Shown piece after piece: positions 1 through 10,818 of a DNA stretch of 24,107 bases. The notes beneath the pieces were generated by a model that worked only from the letters and a program-made list of their open reading frames with translations, was not told the origin of the DNA and did no database searches. Source of the DNA: Asparagopsis taxiformis (taxonomy: Eukaryota; Rhodophyta; Florideophyceae; Bonnemaisoniales; Bonnemaisoniaceae). Positions within the stretch are counted from its first letter, which is position 1, and each line of letters opens with the position of its first letter. The DNA lies in NCBI GenBank assembly GCA_030407315.1, contig JALQPE010003077.1, positions 1-24,107 of the forward strand, written 5' to 3'. The translations under genes and the position numbers were made by a program.

Positions 1-1039
1 GCGAGCTTCCAAAGGATACGAATAGCTGCAATTGACATAGTCGTATTCATCAGATTCTCGAGTAAGACGACAGTACTACTCAGTTTTCAGATCTCCTGTA
101 TAAAGAGGAACCAACAAGAACAGCCTTTGTAGATGGAATAGAATCTTAACACTGATTTCCAGTAATTCAGAAAAAAATATTTATATCAGAAAAGTTTAAA
201 AGTCTGTGGATTTATGTTTGCTGTTGGTAAAGGGCTAATTGGAGCCTCATTCTAGCGGGTGGATATGATTTGAGCGCTTTTTGAGCTTTTAAACAGTTTA
301 TATGGATTCTATTCTGCCTCAGTTGGTATCATGACGATAGGACACGTGTCCTATATGTTGTGGGTAGCTTCTGGACAAGCTGCAATCGGTACGCACTGCG
401 AGAAACTAAACAGGACAGCTGTCTCTAGGAAGCGTTCACTTCATGAGTGCACAATGCCTAGCTCAAAGGTAAGCTTCTTGTAGTAACGATTTACCTGAAA
501 TCGCTATTAAATTATGCTGTATTTAATGCTTGCCGAAAGCCCCTCCCAGCCAATCGACTCGTTTTCCTTCATAGTTACATCAAAAAATCAACCCCCCAAC
601 TACCCAATAAAAAATTCAGCAGCAGCGAATCTCATAATCTACTCGCCCACTTGGCACTGTACATTACGATACTTTACGAAAACTATGGTCCTACTGGCTC
701 ATATGACCACACGTTGCACACATGGCACGCTCAGTTGTACTTGGCCATGTGCGTGCAACTTCCCTAGCAACCGCTGCACATGCCATTTCAGTAGTGTACA
801 GAGAAGTAGAGGGAGAATGGTGTATGGACAGGGTGCTCTTTCTGCAGTTGCGACACTATAATCCAGTCCTGTAAAAGTGTATTCAAGCCTAGATAGAAAT
901 GCGAATACGGTAGTTATGAGGACATGCTACACTATCATAGTATGTGAGAGTGTATGGGTATATTGGAATGGGAAATATTTGGGGATTGCGAGCCAAGACT
1001 TGCCTGCTCTGGCAAATACAATTCCGGCCGATCGGATAC
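1..1039. other. Gene-free left flank
   Basis: I find no credible gene here. The open frames are short, biased to Cys/Ser/Thr, and resemble no family I know. A GC hairpin lies at 1041-1057 at the right edge (arms CGCGCGC and GCGCGCG, loop GAA), just before recognisable Prp8-like sequence starts. Confidence 0.5.
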
Positions 1040-3025
1040 ACGCGCGCGAAGCGCGCGCCAGTGCGTAGAGGGTACTTTTCTCGGTTCAACGATACGCATG
1101 AACAGGACATACCTCCGGATTCTTTGTGAAGATTATGAGATATCATGGCGACATGAACGCTAAGAATGTCCACTGAGAGAAGTAAGCGTATCCCAGCACA
1201 CTCAATATACGCCTCGTGCACTGTTGAGACTTCCCGAAAGTACGCCGGTTCCCTGGGAGCAGCTTCGCGAAGTGGGGGCCTTTATCACATCACGAATGTC
1301 AAACGATTTGTTAGCCAAGTTTCGCATGTTCTCGACAAAGTCTCAGGCGCAACGGGGCAACAATGATGGGGGAACGAAGCGTGCTTGTCGTCATTTTCGT
1401 CGCATAGGACTGCCAACTTGTGACGATGAAGAACCTCCGCTCCATTATCTGGACCATGTCAAGAAACTTGAGTCACTGGAGGCGATCTGTATGGAGCTTT
1501 ACGACGACCGCGAAAATAATTCTGTGGCAGATTGTTGTTACGAATCCAAGCCCTTGCGAGACACTCCTTTCACCAACAGCCTTTCATACTGACCTTTCTA
1601 CCTTGTTCTCTCAATCATGGCTACTCTCCACCGCGCAGCTCCTCAACTGCTTCCCGACACCATCGACTAATGTAGCCAACGTCAAATGCTCACAGCGGAA
1701 CTATTTCTATCTTTCATCAATGAGTTTGTTATACTACAAAGGTCCTCAGCGATTTGTTACTATATGGCTCCAGATTTGAACATGTTCAGCACAGTGATAT
1801 TAGCGGGCGAGAGCTAGACGAAGGTGATGGTGATGGGAATGAATTGGTGAATGGCCAATATTCTCTGTCTTCTTGGAGATATGACTATGTGCTATGTGAA
1901 TTGCAAAGTGAATTAGTGGAGTAATGTCACCCATTTCAACGGGAGCGAATATGTCGAGGTGCAACCATTGACAAAACAATCGTCAGCAAGAATCGAGGTG
2001 GAATGGCGCGACTATAGCTCGATGGAGGGCCAAAGCGGCAGTGCAGATGTCTCACGGACGGTCCTCACATCTCAATTGATGAAGGGATGATAATGTAATC
2101 GTTCATGGTCCGATTGCTGTAAAGTCGCCGCTTCGCTCCCATTATGTTTGCGCGATTGCCGTACAAGCATGACGCCAATCTTGAGATTTTACCACTGGCA
2201 AGATTGAATGGGCAGTATACAACTATTTCACCTCTCAATCAATTGCAGCAGGAAGGATTAGCACCCATCGAACAAGCATACGACAATCGTCGCGAGACGC
2301 TGAATCGGATCAATGAGCATCTACTATGTCAGGGTGCGTTGAAAGAAATGAATGTTGACTTTGTGGACAATTGTGAGTGTATTTGATTGCAGTGCATATG
2401 GTTGAGGCGCTCAGGAGAGGCACTGACTTGTACCATAACCAGTATCCTTATCCGTGGTATGAAGCTGAAAAACGCGGACTATTCGCGAACTAGGTGAACT
2501 AATTGTACATCTACCGGCACTGCTTTATTCTTTCGCTGAGAAGATTGATTACTCAAGTTGAGTGGAACCCTTCGTCTCATCGTGGATCGCAATGTCGCTA
2601 ACCAAATCCCATCGAAGAACAACGTGAATGTACCATTCAAAGACATGTCTCACTCGAACTGCTGTGGTGTGATGAGAAGCCTTCAGTTCTCGACGTTTGT
2701 TATTTCCACCCATTCTATTGTACTGTCTGCAGGGGATTTTCAAGATTTAATTGATTCATCCGTGCAAGTCTGTTAAGGTGAACTCGTCCAGTGTCGATAT
2801 TCTTGTCACCGCTGCACACAAGTCGCTAGTATCCAAACTGTCCTTGCTTTCGGCAAATTTTTCAAATGATCAATATGCTCCGGGAGTGAAGAAGGTACCT
2901 CAACAGGGTTTTGGATTGATATCGCGCTGCGCTGGGGAGACTATGATTCGCATACCGCTGAAAAGTATTCCAGAGCAAAATTTCACGACTATGAGACCGA
3001 CGACATGACGATAGATATGAAAGTC
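1040..3025 (+). pseudogene. PRP8: Degraded Prp8 (spliceosomal U5 snRNP core protein) pseudogene
   Basis: Prp8 is the large protein at the catalytic core of the spliceosome. Its conserved blocks appear here in order, scattered over all three frames. They are HEQDIPPDS near 1100, IMRYHGDMNAKN near 1140, PVPWEQLREV near 1245, CDDEEPPLHY near 1430, QRNYFYL near 1700, RERICRGATIDKT near 1945, RLPYKHDANLEIL from 2153, PIEQAYDNRRETLNRI near 2265, WYEAEKRGLF near 2460, LIVDRNVA near 2580, FKDMSHSNCCGVMRSLQF near 2640, IHPCKSVKVNSSSVDIL near 2755 and [15 protein letters not shown] near 2925. From my knowledge of the family, several hundred residues are missing between QRNYFYL and RERICRG, and again between MRSLQF and IHPCKS. 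Stops and frameshifts are frequent, so this is not a working gene. Its 3' third is part of the left inverted repeat. I am sure of the family, less sure of the exact ends. Confidence 0.9.
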
Positions 3026-3783
3026 TGACAGGATTGCTGATCGCAGCGATCGCGGCTGTCGACATTGTCAAAAGAAAAAACAAGCGATAGAGCACGCAGA
3101 AGCGACTAGGCGCATCTGGGATAGTCTTCATTAGACTTTGGGGTGGGCAGGAGGATTATGACACAGTCTGGGTCGATCACTGCAAATGAGAAGGCATGAA
3201 TGTACATCCCACGCGTGACGACACAACTCCTCTTTGTATGCCATTACTAAGGTACAAAGATGAATTGTCTAGCGTCATACCTGACGCGCCATCGGTGCGT
3301 CTTACATACTCACTGCTGCAATCTAACAGTTTCGCTCACGTGTAAAGAATTCATCCACCATACGATCGAACCTAGTTACATAGGGCTGGTGGTGTGCTCA
3401 CGCGATGTATTTTTTCCAAAGGGCTTTGTAGGAATGCCAGAGGTGAATTGGTGTCACAAAGAGATGTGATGTGTAGCGTAGGTGCGGCGTCTGCTTTCTT
3501 TGGGCTGAACGACCAAACCATGACTTCCCATCCCGGCACCACGCACGCATATATCCGCCGTGCACATCCTCACCTCTTATGAAACTCGTCTCATTTTTAC
3601 CAGCCCATCTATGGATACTGCAAAATCTACGCCTCGCTTCGAACAACGCCAAGCGCGTTCGAGATCGCCGAGCGCCACTGCTGATTCGGACGATGGTTCA
3701 GCGCACATTTCTAATCCAGATAGCGATTCTGGCGTATCTAAACCTGCTCAGTTTCCTAAGAGATTGATGCACAACTATGTTCA
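2274..3783 (+). repeat. Left arm of 1.5-kb inverted repeat
   Basis: These 1510 bases match the reverse complement of 10819-12330 (1512 bases) almost perfectly. Where I compared them I found one substitution (2497) and two single-base length differences: one extra A near 2885 in the right copy, and A6 versus A7 near 3075. The outer part is Prp8 pseudogene. The rest holds no recognisable gene. A short open frame from ATG 3611, rich in Ser, Arg and Asp, is present in both arms but resembles nothing I know. Prp8-like coding sequence runs without a break across base 2274 in this copy, so the repeat edge here is not a natural end. Confidence 0.95.
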
Positions 3784-3957
3784 CCATGTGGGGCTACTGG
3801 TTCCAGTGTCTGGTCTATTTCTATTCCAGACTCGTTAGGGAATTATTGTGGATCTCCAGGGAAAAATTATTGTCTATGGTGGTGTGCCATGGTGCTGCAT
3901 CTGGTGCACTATTTTCCCATAGCACACAACAACATCGGCTTCTGGAAAAAACTAGGC

Positions 3958-4137
3958 CTACTCACTGTTTACCGTAAGAATTCCAATCCTGCTAAAACTT
4001 GAAAGCCGATGGAAGTTTACATGGACACTATCCACGGGGACTAAATAGACCCAAGGTACATGACAGTACCTCTTTTGGATGAACTCGATTAGTTACTGTG
4101 CATGAATTACCTTAGACCACCATTCCAAAGTAGAGGA
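3958..4137 (-). pseudogene. Remnant of a second DUF7869-type gene (C-terminal end)
   Basis: Read on the minus strand this piece gives VPWVYLVPV, SVHVNFHRLSS and IGILTVNSE, then a TAG stop at 3960-3958. The intact-end gene downstream has VPWVDLVPV, SVHVNFHRLSS and IGTRTIN in the same positions. Upstream pieces (LEWW, then FIQK) also align, with an in-frame stop and a short deletion. It is therefore the 3' tail of a diverged relative of the 8136-10765 gene, not part of the near-identical inverted repeat. It lies on the same strand as the ParB-methyltransferase gene and begins a few bases after its stop codon. Confidence 0.85.
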
Positions 4138-4142
4138 AATCG

Positions 4143-7069
4143 TTACGTTTTGGAGTATCTCTTTGGTTTCATACAACCCACATCCCACACGTATATTCCA
4201 GCTGCGTGAAGACCTCCCAGAGTCGTGGGCGGTTCTTCAGGGCCGGGACAAGAGTAAGGGTTCTTTGTGCTCTTATGTTCATCGTAAATGAAACATTTAG
4301 TAATTGCAGCAAGAAATGGAGGTTTCCCTCCATGTTTGCCACTCGAACCTGCTAATTCCTCGTTGAGACGTGTTCCATGAATTGTTGTGCAGAACGTTTG
4401 TCCATTCTGTTTCGGTGGGAAAAGCTGAGCTAGCCCGACCTCCTTTCCCTCATGTAAAAGAAGAACCTCCTCACCAGCCATGAACGTATGTTGCACATTT
4501 TTCTCATGAATACAATGTTCGGTGTTTGATTGAGTCTTCAATTGAGAGCCAAGGAGCACAGAAGTTTTGGCGATTGTAGCGGACTCCTCGGCCTGTGAGA
4601 CAGCAGATCTAGATTTGGAACGTGTGACTGTATTTGATACGGTCGTTGGTCTCAATCTCTTGTTATTCTTCCTGAGACCTGCCTGGAGAGATGATGCTAT
4701 AAGTTTCAACCTTTGATGTGCTAAACGGAAAAGTGCACTGTCAGCCTCCACAGATGTGCATTTTCGATTTGTTCTCATTGCTGCTATCGCGGTTGTTAAA
4801 GTTCCCGCGTATATATCGATGACGGATCCTTTCTGCGGACAGAAAGTTGTCATTAGCTCTGCAAGAAGGTCAGGGTTTTTCTCTTCAGTTAGCACTGGTG
4901 ATTTGGTTCCTGGCTTGAGTAACTTGTGTTGTGGAACAAGGACACCCGATATCGTTGAGAATTTTCGCTTTTCAGAGCATTGTACCATTGAGTATGGGCT
5001 AATAAAGTCAGGTTTGAAGTTTTCAGGATGCCTTCCTGGCGCATACGCCAGTATCCCATACTCACATGCATTCTGGGGGAATAGCTCCGCCCTGGTGAAC
5101 TGCAATCGTTCCGTTTTCTTAACAACGACGAAGAGATGCTTCATAACTTTAAAATTCTCAGTCTCGAGAGATTTCATCCACCCAGTTGCATACTGAATTG
5201 AGGAAAATAGAAAGACAGAACCTCCTGGTACCAACACCCGACGGGCAAATTGAGAAACAGCCCGCATCTCTTTGTCATCGACAAAATTATCGTACAAACT
5301 TCCTGCTCGAGAACGACACTCCGGAGTTCCATAAGGAGGGTCTATCAACATCATGTCGAACCGGGAATCAGTAGTCTTCCGAATTGTTTTATCGAAATCC
5401 TGCCATCGCATTTGGTGACAGTGAATCCCAATGTCGGTTAGGATGTCTACATTTTTTTCGAAAGTGGCTTTTGATGATGGACTGGATACTTCCTGTATCA
5501 CTCTTTTCCGGGTTTCAAGTCTCTCTGAGGCATTAGTCGAACAAACTCCTTGTTCTGGTAAAATAGAGTCGTTCAAGACAATTGAGCTCGGGTTTTCTGC
5601 AGATTCAATGCGGAAAGAACTGTTCTGATTACCAATGGTAGAATCTGTATCAGTTTTGATCGGAGCTTGTGCTGTACGTGTATCTCCGTTCTCATCTGGC
5701 TTACGTTTAGAGTACTGAGACTGACCCACTGGCTTATCCTTTGTATTGATATTGCTCTGTTGTACTGCACATTGCATTTCCCTAGTTTCCCTCTCCGAAA
5801 TCTTTAGAGATGCGAGAAACTTGAGCTCCTTTTGTGCAGCTATCGCGGGGTAATGTTTCCTGTACTGCTCAATGAGAATTGGTAGTATCTCACGGTTCCC
5901 AACGTTTTGCTGGACATCCTCGTCAAGTTTAGTGGTACGTAGCAGATTGTGTAGTACTGTTGTCATTTCATTCGGCCATTTCTCTCTTTCAAGGAACGCC
6001 TTGAACTTTTGAACTTCCTTGTGAGCAAGAACAGCCTTTTTGAATTGTTCGACAACGGTTGCCGGTTGAGCGGGTTTGATGTACGAGCAAGACGATTTCT
6101 TCCGGTGCATCAATCCCAACTCTGCAATTCGATGAAGAGTATTTATCTGACATTCGATTCCTTCTTCTCCGGGCATAGACTCTGGTGCGGTCATAAACAC
6201 TGTTGAAGACTTCAGCGATGTGATGTGTACAAACTTCCGGAACACTCGACAATCTACGGTTTCCATGACTTTCTTCTCATCGGAGTTGTCACCATCACCA
6301 GCAAGGTCAGGGTGTTCACCATTTGTAATTTCACCTATAGTCTTTATCACCCTCATTGGAAGCCGCATTGCAGTTGAGGCTGTTTGTTTTACAGTGCTTT
6401 CTTTCTGATGACCAAAGCCATCATATGCTGCGGCAACCTCTTTTGCAACAGGTCTTTTCCCATTACGAAGTGTCGTGAGCCGGTCTGCTTCATCCCTCAA
6501 CCCTTGAAGCATATCGTAGAAAGTAGACTCAACATAGAATGCATCACTGTGTTTTATATTCTGTTGTCGCGCCAATTGTTTCAATACTTGAATATTACAA
6601 TCACCCTTGATAATGGTAACTGGCCACAAAAATCCTTCCCAGGAATCTGGGTACTCGGCAGCAAGATCAGTAATGGCTTTCAGACGATGCATGCCGTCTA
6701 CAACTCCGTACCAATCCTTCCTGCTCTTTATTTTCGTGTTTGCTTCGGACTCCGGCAATCCGCATTCGGATTGGAAGTAGTTGCTGATGTAATGATGGAA
6801 TGAGCCCGAAAGAGAGACAACAATTGGTGTATCAGATCCTGCAATATAGTTCAGCCTCCATTTCCGTTGCTGAGCGATCGTTTCAGGCGCTCAACTCCTG
6901 ACGGAGATATACATCGAATATTTGTCAATGGAATGCAAGAGAGAGGATCCACCGAACAGTTTATAGAACCCTCCATGATATCCACGAATAAAGCTTTTGC
7001 CATTTCAACCTGTTTTGTTCTTGGCGGTGAGGAAGGTCTTTCTCTGGTGGCACATGTGTTCCGACCCAT
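4143..7069 (-). CDS. ParB-like domain fused to beta-class DNA methyltransferase (one frameshift)
   Basis: The likely start is ATG at 7069. The first 72 codons hold the start of a ParB/sulfiredoxin-fold domain (VDPLSCIPLTNIRCISPSG). The frame then shifts near 6855, where the downstream frame continues the domain (AGSDTPIVVSL, WYGVVDGMHRLKAI). Numbering from codon 6758, GMHR is at residues 22-25. A charged linker follows to about residue 430. Then comes a methyltransferase with motif IV LIDPPYG (DPPY 473-476) ahead of motif I (VIDIYAG, 646-652), the beta-class order of amino (N6-adenine or N4-cytosine) DNA methyltransferases. The expected second Gly of motif I is replaced (AGTLTT rather than AGSGTT). 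A basic stretch lies near 685. The last 120 residues are beta-rich and unassigned. ParB-methyltransferase fusions are known from phages and bacteria. Target base and site cannot be read from the sequence. The frameshift may be decay or an assembly error. Confidence 0.85.
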
Positions 7070-8135
7070 AATATCTTTAGTAAGACCAGATCACAAACAA
7101 AATCGGACACAAACATAAATCAGGACCACAGAGTTGCTTTCCCAGACGAAAATGATATTGTGAGTTTGGTGCGCAGTGGAAAGATTCCTGTGGAGACGAC
7201 CTGAAGCTTGACCAACAGCTGTTGGTTAGGCTAGCCTAGGCGATGGGCGAGCTTCGAGGGCCTGATTGATACTGTCTGGAAAGTATTACAAGAAAACACA
7301 CAAGAAAAAACATACGGCGTCTCTATCGTTCACGATTCCAGGATTACCTGTCAAAGTGATTAGTTTTGTTAACGGTAAAAAATAAGTTCTCTTCAAGCTC
7401 TAGAAGGCTAGAACAGTGTTGAAGAGGTTAGATTGCGAAGCTGCCATACGATTAACACTATCGGGCCATACTTTTCAACATACATGCAATACAATATGCT
7501 TGAGTGGAGTATTGTGATTGGTAATCCTCAGTGGCTAGGTCAATATTTTAGTTGCCAAAAATGTGACAGTTGACATACCAGCTGTATCACATTGTATACA
7601 GGAGTCCTCGAACAAGTTTTATTTCATATCTTCGTCAGTGTCATTCAGTGAGACAAAGTGGTAGTCACATGACTTTTATATAATGATGAAATGTGACTCA
7701 CACACGGAGAAACTACTTCCATATCCGCCGTGGAGTGATTCTCATCACTTGGCAGAAATGTGACGAGTGCCAGCTCATTGAGAAAGAACCATCAGTGATG
7801 TGTACAGAACAATCGAAAAGCCAATATGAATAACGAACAGAAGAAGTCACGGAGACAGCAGCACGGATGCTCATATAAAAGCTGTAAATTTGACCCTAGT
7901 ATCATATCGGAATCGGTATTTGGTATGAAGTTATGAGATATCGATGAATAACGTGTCACGATCCAGGTCGAACAACAATCTGTATACAATGAATTCATCT
8001 TCACATATGAAACATATCGCCATAGGTAAGCTCTAGAAAAGGTTTTGTCTGCTTTCAACTGAATATCAGTATGCATGAATAGGTTCTCAATTGTTTGCGC
8101 TGTACGATCTATCCATCATCACTGAGCTCTTCAAA
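7070..8135. promoter_or_regulatory. Shared upstream region of two divergent genes, with palindromes
   Basis: About 1.07 kb separates the divergent starts of the ParB-methyltransferase and DUF7869 genes and should hold both promoters. I see no gene. Overlapping perfect palindromes lie at 7211-7226 (ACCAACAGCTGTTGGT), 7227-7238 (TAGGCTAGCCTA) and 7234-7241 (GCCTAGGC). The 9-mer AAATGTGAC occurs three times in the same orientation (7559, 7689, 7756). These could be binding sites, but nothing in the sequence proves regulation. Confidence 0.4.
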
Positions 8136-10765
8136 ATGTTTCCGTTAACATACATTCAATATTCAGCCACAGAACGATATAGATCATCCCAACTCGGAGA
8201 ACTGTGCAACTCCCAGAAACTAGTTTCTCATAAATTGAACAATTGTCGTTCATTCTTGCCGCATCTATTACACGGTTCAGATGAATACATGACTTCATCA
8301 GAGGGGTCTACAATGTCAATCTCGGAAGCTAACTGTGATGAGCTCTCTGAAAGTTATTTTGCGAACCCCAGGAATTATGATATTTTCTGCTCGCCCACAT
8401 ATGATGAGCTCGAATCAGCTGCGCATGAAACCCGCATGGATGAACATTCGATTGATGAGGTAAATGAGAGTACAGAGAACGATCTCAATAAATCCCCACA
8501 TTACCCTCCTTTCAGTGTCGAAACAGGAAAGAGAAAGTACTCGTTCAAGGCTAGGGTTCCTGCAGAAGATGAGGATTCGGACTTGCGGAAGCGCCGGAAG
8601 AAGGAAGCAAAGGAAACAGGGATTGGCAGGGATTTAATCATCCCATTTTCTCACACAATTCAAGTTCGTGGTGACGACCAGAGTCATTTGATGAACATAC
8701 TCACCAAAGAAAAGTGCTGTAAAAGGATAAAATGTCTTCGGAAAGTTGACCAACGTTTCCTGGCGTCACAACGTTCAAAAGTTCTCTTGATGAAACAGTA
8801 TGAAAGGAGGAATTATCTTCAGAGGATGCTCGACACCAGCACCAATGCATTTTACTTTAACAAGAATCGCGTTTGCAGCCGTTTCCTTGATAAATGTTTC
8901 AGTTTCTCTACTGATCTTCAATGTTCTGTAAAGGGAACACCCATGAGTCGAAAAACTATGCGTATAACTGGAGTTGGTGGAACCACTGTGGCTGATGGAA
9001 GGGAGAGGATCATTACCTTCCTAAAGAGACTGTCGGAAAGTACTGGAGACCAAATGCCCGACTCTGCAGAACACCATTTGCCTTTCTTCCAGAAGGGGCA
9101 AGTGTATGACCGGTTCAAGACAGAGTTCGAGCAAATATACAACTCCAAGCCACCTTCAAGAAGCTATTTCTACAAGACATGGAAGCTTTATGTTCCAAAC
9201 CTCAAGATCCGAAAAGTCCATCGCTTTACCATCTGCCATGAGTGTGAGTCATTCCGCTCGGCCCTGAACCGGGCTGGGACCGATAAGAGAAAATCAGATG
9301 ATGTGCTGAAAGCGAAGCGTAAACATAATGAAATGGTTTCACGTGAGAGACAAGAATATTTGCGAAAATGCGAACAATCTATCTTATACCCCTCGCAGTA
9401 CATGTCTCTGATTGTTGACGGTGCCGACCAGTCGTCTTTCGGCCTTCCACATTTTACATTCTCAACGAAGAATACAAAAGGTCATTCTCTCAAGGTGAAG
9501 CTCGTGGGGTATTGGAACATGGTAGTGTCAAGCATTTATCACTTTACACACTCACAGAGGAGTTTGAGACGGGGGCAAATCATATTATCGAAGCTTTGCA
9601 CCGTACTATTCAAATGAAGACATTTTCATATCCATCGCTCCCACCTGTGCTCTACGTACAGCTTGATAACTGTATTCGAGAGAATAAGAACAGCTTTTTG
9701 CTTGCTTATTTAGAATCTCTTGTCTCTTGGGGTGTCTTCGGAGAAGTCCACGCTTCATTTTTACCAATCGGGCATACTCACACCGATATAGACCAAACAT
9801 TTAGTTGTACATCACGACGCCTACGTACAAACGACGCAATTACGATGCAGGACTTGATGAGACAGCTCCAGCTTGCCTACACACCCTCTCCTGTTGTCAA
9901 CAATATGTCCAATATCATCAATTTCTCGGGCCTGTGCAAACAAGATAACTGCTTGAAGAAAGTGAAGCGATTCACTAGCTTTAGGTATTTCAAGTTTAAT
10001 CGCACATCTTCTGAGCTTTTTGCGACACAAAATGCTTCAGATATTAATAATACGACAAGATACTTCCGTACAAAGTGCTGTGTGAAGACTAACAGTGACG
10101 ACGACTGGATACCGCTTCTAGAGAATGACAGCGATTCAGGCTTTCTTAAGTCTGTTCCTAACTTACACAAGACCCCACCCACCTCAGTAGTTGCTCCTTC
10201 TAACTACATAGAGGTTAATAAGAGACTTCAATCTGAAGAGACACGGATCAATGACCCAGCAAAAATGCAGAAACTGAGACATCTAAGGGACCAAGTGTAT
10301 CAATCTAGGGATATCTCATTTCATTGGAACCTTCGAGAATGTTTTGAACTCGCAAATTCTATCTGCAGGACTGACAACACTGGAGAGGACTATAACGCAG
10401 AAAGAGATCACCATGATAGAGCAGAAGCCTTCCAGGATCTCGAATATGAAATCAATACATTCGTGGTAGTGAAAGGAGAGCAACAGTCAGCTATCCTTCC
10501 TTTCTGGCTCGGAAACATCAGAAATGTGGTGCGGAGCGAGGCTGGAAATGTATCTAAGCTGGAAGTGCATTGGTGGGAATTGCGGAAAGGGACCTCAGCA
10601 TACTCAGGGTCTTACGCACCTTCATTCATACAAAAGGGGAACAGTAGTGTACCTTGGGTCGATTTAGTCCCCGTGGAGAGTGTCCATGTAAACTTCCATC
10701 GGCTTTCAAGTTCTAACAAGATTGGAACTCGTACAATAAATAAGATACGGCAGTGCCTGAGCTGA
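8136..10765 (+). CDS. DUF7869-type transposase-like protein (one frameshift)
   Basis: The reading frame is open from before 8091, but the first ATG is at 8136. An acidic, Ser-rich N-terminus is followed by a basic stretch (DLRKRRKKEAKE, near 8580), a likely nuclear signal. A CHEC motif lies near 9235 and IVDGADQSSFGLPHF near 9411. The frame then shifts at the GGGG run 9506-9509; one more G would join LVG to the downstream LEHGSVKHLSLY. The second frame carries LYVQLDNCIRENKN and FLPIGHTHTDIDQTFS. The acidic residues with the LDN..ENKN and GHTH.DIDQ motifs identify the DUF7869 family, which has an RNase H/DDE-like look and is common in mobile DNA of algae, protists and some animals. The C-terminus ends in a conserved VPWVDLVPVE segment. 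It is divergent from the methyltransferase gene. If the frameshift is real, the protein is broken. Confidence 0.8.
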
Positions 10766-10818
10766 AGGACTACCTCTGCGGTGGACCTCAGCCTTTTCCA
10801 AGCACATTCATAGATCCA

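Noticed and set aside
514..861. Possible 115-residue protein
   Set aside because: The composition is rich in Cys, Thr and Ser, there are no motifs, and it sits in degraded DNA with no supporting context.
3560..3838. Ser/Arg/Asp-rich open frame from ATG 3611, also in the right arm
   Set aside because: It ends differently at the two repeat edges and resembles no known family. I could not support it as a gene, though it might be the N-terminus of a lost protein.
4143..7069. Phage or bacterial origin of the window because of the ParB-methyltransferase
   Set aside because: The neighbours are eukaryotic (Prp8, CACTA-like transposase, spliceosomal introns), so the gene is a captured or inherited eukaryotic mobile-element gene.
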